64,000 nucleotides of DNA from Duganella sp. 1224 (GTDB lineage Bacteria > Pseudomonadota > Gammaproteobacteria > Burkholderiales > Burkholderiaceae_D). Below the pieces are notes generated by a model. It saw nothing but the letters and a program-made list of their open reading frames with translations. It searched no databases and had not been told where the DNA came from. Location: assembly GCF_013408245.1 (NCBI RefSeq), contig NZ_JACBYS010000002.1:434001-498000 (forward strand), given 5' to 3'. Both the position numbers and the translations under genes were made by a program. Below, piece after piece: positions 58,552 through 64,000 of the stretch. The first letter of the stretch is position 1. Each line of letters begins with the position of its first letter.

Positions 58552-60339
58552 ATGACACTATCCCCTTCCCTCCTCCGTTGGACGCGGCGCGGCGCGGCCG
58601 TCCTGGTGCTGTTGTGCGCCAACGCGCGGGCGGCCGACTTGCCCTATCGCAGCGCGCCCAAATTCGCGCTGGTAGTGGGCAATACCGCCTATCCCGGCAA
58701 GCTGGCGCTGCGCAACGCCGAGCGCGACGCGCGCCTGATGGCGCACAAGCTAACCCAGGCCGGCTACGCCACCGAGCTGCTGCTGAATACCGACCGGGCA
58801 ACGCTGTACCGCGCGGTCGGCAAACTGGCGCAGCAGTTGCAGGGCGGCGGCGCCGGCGTGTTTTATTACGCCGGCCATGGCGCCCAACTCGATGGCGCCA
58901 ACTACCTGATCCCGGTCGACGCGCCGCTGGAGCAGCCGGCGGCAATCGCGCGCGGCAGCGTGGCGGTCGATTATCTGGTCGAGCGCATGCGCGGCAGCGG
59001 CGCCCACCTGTCGCTGCTGTTGCTGGACGCTTGCCGCAATGATCCGTCGCTGCCGCGGCTGGGCGGCGTGTATCGCGGGCTGGAAGTGACCGGGCTGGCG
59101 CCCGAGCAGCCAGCCAACGGCATGCTGATCGCCTACGCCACCCAGCCGGGCGAGCGCGCGCTGGACGGCGCCGGCCAGTACGGGCCCTTCGCACAGGCGC
59201 TCGCCAAATGGCTGCCGCAGCCGGGACTGCCGATCGAGTCGGCCATGAAGATGGTCCTCACCGATGTCCGTGCCGCCACCCGCGATGAGCAGCGGCCGTG
59301 GTATGCGACCTCGCTGGTGGGCGGTTTTGCGCTGGTGCCGGCCAGCGGCGCCAATCCGATGCTGCGGGCGCCGGCGACGCCGTCCAGCGGCGTGCGCGTG
59401 TCGGCGCGCGGCGCCGATGACGCGGCCGGCGCCAGCGTTCCGCAGTGGTTCCAGCAAGGCACGCCGGAAGACCGCGCGCTGCTTGAGCGCGAGATTCGCG
59501 CCCGCGCCGCCGTGCTGCAGGACAGCGACCTGCCGCTGCTGGAGCAGCAGGCGCGCGGCGGCAATGTGGTGGCGGCGGCGGTGCTGGGCGTGGCATACCA
59601 TCAGGGCTTCGGTTCCGATCCGGCGGCGCGGCGCAGCACGCAGGCGGCGGCCGGTTGGTTGGCGCTGGCCGACGCCCAAGGCTTGCCGTTCGCGCGCAGC
59701 GAGCTGGCGCTGCTGACCGCCATGGCGGGCGACCTTAAACAGGTGAAGGAGGATGTTGGCGCAATCCGCGCGGCACTGACGCCGGCCGACGCGCGCGGCA
59801 AGCTGAAGGCGATGGGCTACGGCTTCGATGAGGAATCGAAGGCGCGCGCGCTGGAAAGCTGCGACCTGGACGCATTGCGGCTGTACCGCGAGGCCGGCGA
59901 GCAGCTACCGCTGGCCACGCCGGTGCTGGGCCAGCGCGGCGGCTCCAACCTGGAGATGCCCATCATGAACCACAATCCGCGCCTGCCGCAGGTGCTGGAC
60001 CTGCTGGCCGAGCAGCACGCCGACTTCGACCGCCGCTACATGCTGACCTTCACGCAGGCGCAGACCGGCGAGATTCCCGGCTTCGACCAGTTGGTGGCCA
60101 GAGTGGCGCCGGACTTGCGCTTCATGGTGCAGCCGAATCTGGTGAAAGCCAATGCGCTGACGCTGGCGATCTGGGCCAACAACCAGGCGGCGATGCGCAA
60201 GCTGCAGGCACTGGGCGCGCGTACCGATGTCGGCGTCGAGGCACTGGTGCCGGAGTTGCGCAACGGCCAGCCGACCGGGCGCCTGACGGCCATGCCGATC
60301 TCCAGCGCACGCGATGAGGCAGCCCGGCTGAACCACTGA
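58552..60339 (+). CDS. Exported caspase-like (C14) protease with Sel1/ankyrin-like tail
   Basis: This 595-residue protein has a Sec-type signal (RRGAAVLVLLCANARAA). The caspase-hemoglobinase fold at about 35-260 begins FALVVGNTAYPG, with catalytic H109 in FYYAGHGAQ and C161 in LLLLDACRNDP, both intact. Then come a Sel1-like stretch (AAAVLGVAYHQGFGSDP, about 345-365) and one or two ankyrin-like repeats near the end (NALTLAIWANNQAAMRKLQA). Bacterial caspases cut after basic or acidic residues and act in death or signalling pathways. An exported one would work in the periplasm. It is divergent from the lipoprotein-sigma-STAND operon. Confidence 0.85.
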   Translation: MTLSPSLLRWTRRGAAVLVLLCANARAADLPYRSAPKFALVVGNTAYPGKLALRNAERDARLMAHKLTQAGYATELLLNTDRATLYRAVGKLAQQLQGGGAGVFYYAGHGAQLDGANYLIPVDAPLEQPAAIARGSVAVDYLVERMRGSGAHLSLLLLDACRNDPSLPRLGGVYRGLEVTGLAPEQPANGMLIAYATQPGERALDGAGQYGPFAQALAKWLPQPGLPIESAMKMVLTDVRAATRDEQRPWYATSLVGGFALVPASGANPMLRAPATPSSGVRVSARGADDAAGASVPQWFQQGTPEDRALLEREIRARAAVLQDSDLPLLEQQARGGNVVAAAVLGVAYHQGFGSDPAARRSTQAAAGWLALADAQGLPFARSELALLTAMAGDLKQVKEDVGAIRAALTPADARGKLKAMGYGFDEESKARALESCDLDALRLYREAGEQLPLATPVLGQRGGSNLEMPIMNHNPRLPQVLDLLAEQHADFDRRYMLTFTQAQTGEIPGFDQLVARVAPDLRFMVQPNLVKANALTLAIWANNQAAMRKLQALGARTDVGVEALVPELRNGQPTGRLTAMPISSARDEAARLNH

Positions 60340-60348
60340 CGATGCGAC

Positions 60349-60376
60349 TTGCACTGCTCCAACCTTGTGCTATATT
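60349..60376 (+). promoter_or_regulatory. Sigma-70-type promoter
   Basis: TTGCAC (60349-60354), a 16-base spacer and TGC-TATATT (60371-60376) form a good -35/extended -10 pair. Transcription would begin about 25 bases before the ATG at 60407. The gene therefore has its own promoter although it follows the caspase gene by 67 bases. Confidence 0.6.
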
Positions 60377-60406
60377 CAATGAACAAATCACAACAAAGGA
60401 GACAGC

Positions 60407-61099
60407 ATGACCATCAAACGTTCGTTTGCAGTGCTCTGTTTCATCCTGCCGTGCGCGCTCGCGTGGGCAGGCAGCCACGAAGCGGTGCCGGCCCCGGCGC
60501 CAGCGGTCGGCGATTCGTGGACCTACCAGTACACCGATGTGTGGAAAGGCGCCAAGGGCAACATCAACCGCATGGAAGTGACCGCCATCGACCAGGCCGG
60601 CGTGCACGTGGCGATCAAGCGCGCCGCCAGCGGCGCACTGATCAGCACCCAGTTGTTTACGCCCGAAATGAATCCGGTCGAGCGCGGCGGCATGCACTTC
60701 TCGCCGTCGTTCGCGCGCTTTGCCTTCCCGATGGCGCCCGGCAGCGAATGGAGCAGCGATGTGGTCGGCGACAACAGCAAGGCCGGCAAGCAGTGGCGCT
60801 ATGCCATCAAGGGCAAGGTGGTGGACTGGGAAAAAGTGCGGGTGCCGGCCGGCGAGTTCGAAGCGCTGAAGATCGTGGTCGAGGCCCAGTACGCCGACGT
60901 CAACGACGCCAGCAAGATCGGCGGCAAGCTGACCGAAACCGTGTGGTTTGTGCCGGCGCTGGCCAATTACGTCAAGCTCGACTACCAGGACGCCGACGCC
61001 GCCGGCCGCCTGTACAGCCGCGACAGCTGGGAGCTGACCGCCTACAGCCACAAGGGCGCGCCGCCGCTGGCCACGCTGGTGATGCCGCCGCGCCACTAG
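60407..61099 (+). CDS. Exported protein of unknown function
   Basis: The 230-residue protein has a signal (SFAVLCFILPCALAWA) and a beta-rich body: VGDSWTYQYTDVWKG, VPAGEFEALKIVVEAQ, TETVWFVPALANYVKLDY. This style (PAGEF.ALKI then T.WF.P....VK) is seen in DUF3108-like periplasmic proteins; I do not claim membership. AAGGAG precedes ATG 60407. It follows the caspase gene but has its own promoter. Its stop is one base from the end of the convergent TadG gene. Confidence 0.65.
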   Translation: MTIKRSFAVLCFILPCALAWAGSHEAVPAPAPAVGDSWTYQYTDVWKGAKGNINRMEVTAIDQAGVHVAIKRAASGALISTQLFTPEMNPVERGGMHFSPSFARFAFPMAPGSEWSSDVVGDNSKAGKQWRYAIKGKVVDWEKVRVPAGEFEALKIVVEAQYADVNDASKIGGKLTETVWFVPALANYVKLDYQDADAAGRLYSRDSWELTAYSHKGAPPLATLVMPPRH

Positions 61100-61100
61100 G

Positions 61101-62453
61101 CTATTTCGAGATGCGCAGAATGGCCGAGGCCAGCTTGGAGAAGCACGGCGTCAGGTCGTTCTGCGTGGCGGCAAAGCAGTACACCCCGACCGGCTTGTTG
61201 GGGTTGTAGCAGCGGGCTGGCGCGTCCACCGTGTTGGCCATGCACTTCAGCGTGTCCTCGCCCTTTTCGCCATCCACCCCGGTGCCGACTTTCAGGCTGG
61301 ACCCCAGTCCCAGCGTGAACACATAAATCCCCTCGTCGCGCGACTTCGCCGCCATCGCCTCCACCAGGTTGCGGGCGGCGCGGTTGACGTTGGCGTAGGT
61401 CAGCGCGTTGGTCACCACCCGCGGCGAATTGGTCACCACCGGGAATTCGCGCAACGACGGGTCGTTCGGCGTCAGCAGCGGGTTGTGGGCGTTGTACCAG
61501 TCCGGCAGCGAGGCGGCCTTGCCGGGCAGGTCGGCCGGCGTGCAGTTGCCGCCGATATCATCGTATTGCTGGTCCAGCTTGTACAAGCCGGCCGGCGTGC
61601 CGGCGCCGTCGTCGTCGGTGTAGACGGTGCCGGCCTGGGTGCAGTAGCCGGCCGTCTTCCAGTTCAGGTAGGCGCCGAAGGAGTTGGGCGCGCCGTCCGA
61701 GAAGAACACGATGACGCGCATGTTGGAGCGGTTCAGGTTGGCCGTCGGCACGCTGTTGATCTGCTGGCGCGCGGTGTACATGCCTTCCGCCGACGCGGTC
61801 GAGCCGCTGAAGGCATAGGCCTTGATGTGGTTGGTCATGCTGGTGCGGTCGAAGCCGCGCGCGATCGGGCGGATGGGGTCGTCGACGATGGAGCCGAAGG
61901 CGAAGTGCACCAGTCCGACGCGGTCGCGCGTGACGTTGAACTGGTTGAGAAAGGTAACGGCCGAGCTGCGCACGTTGGCGGCCGAGCCGGACAGCGAGCC
62001 GGAGGTGTCCATCACCACCACCATGTCCAGGTCCTTGCGCTTGGTTTCGGTCAGCACCGCCGGCGCCAGCGCGCCGGCGCCAAAGCCGCCGAACAGCGCG
62101 GTCGGCAGGTTGGCCGAGGCGCTGACCGTCACCGTCGCCTCGCTGCCGCTGAAGCTGACGCCGATATCGTTCAGCGTGGCGCTGGACATCAGGTAGTTGC
62201 TGGGGAAGTTGGCGTAGAAGAAGCGCTGGCCGGCGGCCTTGGCGTTGGCGATCTGGTCGGCCTGGGTGGTGCCGTTGCTGATGGCGCGCGCGGCCGCCAG
62301 GCCGGCGGCGTCGGTGGCGGCGTTGAGCTTGGACCGCACCATGTAGCTGAGGCCGGCGCTGAAGGCCAGGCCGACCACCGCCAGCAGGGTGGTCAGCGAA
62401 ATGATCACCATCACGGTGATGCCGCCACGTTGCGCATGTTGGAAAGGACGCAT
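61101..62453 (-). CDS. TadG-like pilus-assembly protein with vWA domain
   Basis: A 450-residue protein with an N-terminal TadE/F/G-type helix (GGITVMVIISLTTLLAVVGLAF, SYMVRSKLNAATDAAGLAAA) and a von Willebrand A domain from about 140 (MVVVMDTSGSLSGSAANVRS with MIDAS DxSxS). Cys-rich loops near the end probably form disulfides. In Tad/Flp systems TadG is an envelope protein involved in pilus or adhesin display. It lies 2 bases after the second TadE-like gene. The core tad genes (rcpA, tadA-C) are not in the window. Confidence 0.9.
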   Translation of the reverse strand: MRPFQHAQRGGITVMVIISLTTLLAVVGLAFSAGLSYMVRSKLNAATDAAGLAAARAISNGTTQADQIANAKAAGQRFFYANFPSNYLMSSATLNDIGVSFSGSEATVTVSASANLPTALFGGFGAGALAPAVLTETKRKDLDMVVVMDTSGSLSGSAANVRSSAVTFLNQFNVTRDRVGLVHFAFGSIVDDPIRPIARGFDRTSMTNHIKAYAFSGSTASAEGMYTARQQINSVPTANLNRSNMRVIVFFSDGAPNSFGAYLNWKTAGYCTQAGTVYTDDDGAGTPAGLYKLDQQYDDIGGNCTPADLPGKAASLPDWYNAHNPLLTPNDPSLREFPVVTNSPRVVTNALTYANVNRAARNLVEAMAAKSRDEGIYVFTLGLGSSLKVGTGVDGEKGEDTLKCMANTVDAPARCYNPNKPVGVYCFAATQNDLTPCFSKLASAILRISK

Positions 62454-62455
62454 GA

Positions 62456-63091
62456 TCAGAACACCGTCATCGAGTAAAAATCGGTCGCCAGCGTGGGCGT
62501 GGCGAAGCTGCCAAAGGTGAAGGTCTGGAACAGCATGTTGAACTTGTAGTAGACCTCGACCACGTAAATGATTTCGCCGTCCAGCAGCTGGCCGCTCATC
62601 ATCGACACCACCGGCGCCAGCGCGCCGCTCGGCACGACGCAGGTGCCGGCGGTGCCGCTGGCCCAGTTGCCGCAGTTCCAGATCTTCGACTGCGGCGCAT
62701 AGCCGCTGACGCGGTAGCCGCGGTTGTTGACGGCGTCGTCCCAGCGGTACTGCTCCAGCACGATGCTCCTGGTGACGCCGTTGCTGGTCGAGCCCATGAT
62801 GCGGGTAATGTACATCATGCCCTGCTTGTTCATGTCCAGCGGCGGCGCCGAGGCCGCCACCTGGCTGATGATGGTCTGGGCGTTTTCCGACAGCTGCAGC
62901 TTGCCGCGCGAGGCCAGGTTGGCGCCCTCGCGGCTCAGGTTAATCAGGATCATCTGCGCCTGCATGGCGCGCGCGATGTCGACCAGCGCGATCAGCAGCA
63001 CCAGCAGCACCGGCAGCAGCAGCGCGAATTCGACGGCGGCGATGCCGCGCCGGGGCGCGCGGTAGCGGCAATGGCGGCGCGCGGACCTCAT
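62456..63091 (-). CDS. TadE-like pseudopilin
   Basis: This 211-residue protein starts with basic residues and RRGIAAVEFALLLPVLLVLL, the TadE signature (prepilin-like segment with E after the cut site), then INLSREGANLASRG. ATG 63091 overlaps the stop of the preceding TadE gene (ATGA, 63088-63091), so the two are coupled. It is probably a minor pseudopilin of a Tad pilus. Confidence 0.9.
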   Translation of the reverse strand: MRSARRHCRYRAPRRGIAAVEFALLLPVLLVLLIALVDIARAMQAQMILINLSREGANLASRGKLQLSENAQTIISQVAASAPPLDMNKQGMMYITRIMGSTSNGVTRSIVLEQYRWDDAVNNRGYRVSGYAPQSKIWNCGNWASGTAGTCVVPSGALAPVVSMMSGQLLDGEIIYVVEVYYKFNMLFQTFTFGSFATPTLATDFYSMTVF

Positions 63092-63561
63092 TGGTAGAAC
63101 TGCTCGTTCTGCATGGTGGCCGCCACGGCAAACTTGTAGACGCCGTTGGGGAACACGGCGGCGACGATGGGCGTGGCCAGCTTCCAGGTGCAATCGACGC
63201 GCAGCACCACGATGTCGCCCGGCGCGCCGAGCACGGTGGCGGCGTTGCCCGACGAGCTGACCGTGCCGTTGACCGACAGCGGCGTGCAGATGCTGTCGTA
63301 GTAGCCGAGCGACTGGTTGCGGATCACCGCCACCACCGAGTTCAGGCGCTCGCCCGGACTCTGGTCGGCGCGGCCGGTGACGGCGTAGCGCGCGCCCTCG
63401 CGCACCGCGTATTGCATCACCAGCGTGGTGAAGAACACCAGGCTGAATTCAATAATGCCTATCAGCAGCAGAAACGCCACCGGCGCGATGATGGCCATCT
63501 CGACGGCGGCGGCGCCACGCTGGCGCCGACGCTGGCGGCGCAGGAATCCGGTCACTCTCAT
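63088..63561 (-). CDS. TadE-like pseudopilin
   Basis: The 157-residue protein has RQRGAAAVEMAIIAPVAFLL and LIGIIEFSLVFFTTLVMQYA, then VREGARYAVTGRAD, the TadE/TadF pattern. It is the first gene of the three-gene TadE-TadE-TadG run. ATG 63561 has the usual basic N-terminus (MRVTGFLRRQRRRQ). Confidence 0.9.
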   Translation of the reverse strand: MRVTGFLRRQRRRQRGAAAVEMAIIAPVAFLLLIGIIEFSLVFFTTLVMQYAVREGARYAVTGRADQSPGERLNSVVAVIRNQSLGYYDSICTPLSVNGTVSSSGNAATVLGAPGDIVVLRVDCTWKLATPIVAAVFPNGVYKFAVAATMQNEQFYQ

Positions 63562-63935
63562 GGTGTTGCGTCCGTGGTACGGTGCGGTTGTAAAAACAGG
63601 CGGGAGCGCAGATGGCGCGGCACTGCAGTCTGGCTGGCCGGATCAGCGGGGACCGGCGGCAGCGCCACAGGAATGAGGTGACGGTAAGCCATTCTAACGC
63701 GATTCATGTGTATCGCCCAGTTATTTAATGTTTTCAGGAAGCATTAACAACGCGGCGCCGGCGCGGCGCGTTGGCGGGCGCCGGCGTGAATCATGTCGGC
63801 AGCGTATCACGCTCCGGCTAGACATGGCAGCGCTGACTGCGTAGACTCGATCGCGTTCGCAACAACTATCGAATCGCTATTTCGTTTAGTCTGCCTATAT
63901 CTAGAAGCCGCCGGCAAGGGCGGCAGGAGACCGCA
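63562..63935. other. Intergenic region with no gene seen
   Basis: This 374-base stretch lies between divergent genes. Short frames in it have no family resemblance. It is AT-richer in parts (TTATTTAATGTTTTCAGG near 63720, TATCGAATCGCTATTTCG near 63870), so promoters for both sides are probably here. I see no repeat or RNA gene. Confidence 0.5.
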
Positions 63936-64000
63936 GTGATACCGCACAGCCCTTCCACCGCCGTGGCGCGCACCGGAGGCGACGCCGTCGGCGCCTCGAT
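63936..64000 (+). CDS. Probable start of a gene running off the window
   Basis: GTG at 63936 is preceded by AGGAGA (63925-63930) at normal spacing, and the frame is open to the edge (VIPHSPSTAVARTGGDAVGA). Only 21 codons are visible and no family can be named. Confidence 0.35.
   Translation, partial: MIPHSPSTAVARTGGDAVGAS

Overview
The window (about 66-68% GC by eye) looks like the chromosome of a Gram-negative betaproteobacterium of the Oxalobacteraceae (Duganella/Massilia/Janthinobacterium type). The grounds are the yebC-purD-hemF-nadD-rsfS-rlmH-maf-rng block, a PEP-CTERM protein, a PGDYG-family protein, two copies of a 28-30 bp palindrome of a type I recall from that family, and the codon use. 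The species cannot be fixed from the sequence alone.

Layout. 1-1354 is the 3' part of a Gln/Ala-repeat protein. It is followed by a non-coding stretch holding a perfect 30-bp inverted repeat and a 30-bp tandem repeat. 1813-7909 holds a branched-chain amino-acid type binding protein and a red-light sensing module: heme oxygenase (biliverdin supply), a hybrid histidine kinase, a bacteriophytochrome kinase and its Rcp1-like response regulator. 7981-11953 is a minus-strand run: acetyltransferase/TetR pair, DUF1275 and JmjC-cupin proteins, a DUF1842-like protein and MsrA. 12149-18815 mixes a response regulator, a TonB-C protein, a Rof antiterminator, a frameshifted DUF3592-like remnant, two exported enzymes (alpha/beta hydrolase, class V aminotransferase-like) and two LysR regulators. 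18920-23034 holds D-lactate dehydrogenase overlapping an FUSC membrane protein, a YkgJ-type cysteine-cluster protein, a hemerythrin and half a BLUF photoreceptor. 23215-30867 holds tRNA-Thr(CGT), fbp, pepN, a DUF4136 lipoprotein and the EamA-mgsA-qor-DUF6328 operon. 30997-33507 is a PhoD phosphatase with a large Ala/Gly-rich insertion. 33712-41882 is the conserved housekeeping block. 41888-46213 is an accessory segment bordered by two related large hairpins, holding a PEP-CTERM protein, an S53 peptidase, a decayed fragment and an Rpn-type nuclease. 46229-50330 holds isocitrate lyase, an aldo/keto reductase with a divergent LysR, and a PGDYG protein.

The most interesting part is 50391-60339. 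A five-gene minus-strand operon encodes a lipoprotein, a YbjN-like protein, an ECF-like sigma factor, a one-TM anti-sigma-like protein and a 1367-residue protein with DUF4062, STAND-type P-loop NTPase and tetratricopeptide repeats. It is flanked divergently by an exported caspase-like protease and convergently by a four-TM protein resembling SLATT-type effectors. I infer a stress-signalling or cell-fate/defence module joining envelope-linked transcriptional control, a nephrocystin-3-like STAND sensor, a caspase and a membrane protein. This rests on family resemblance and gene order only. The window ends with a TadG/TadE/TadE pilus-assembly cluster and the probable start of one more gene at the right edge.
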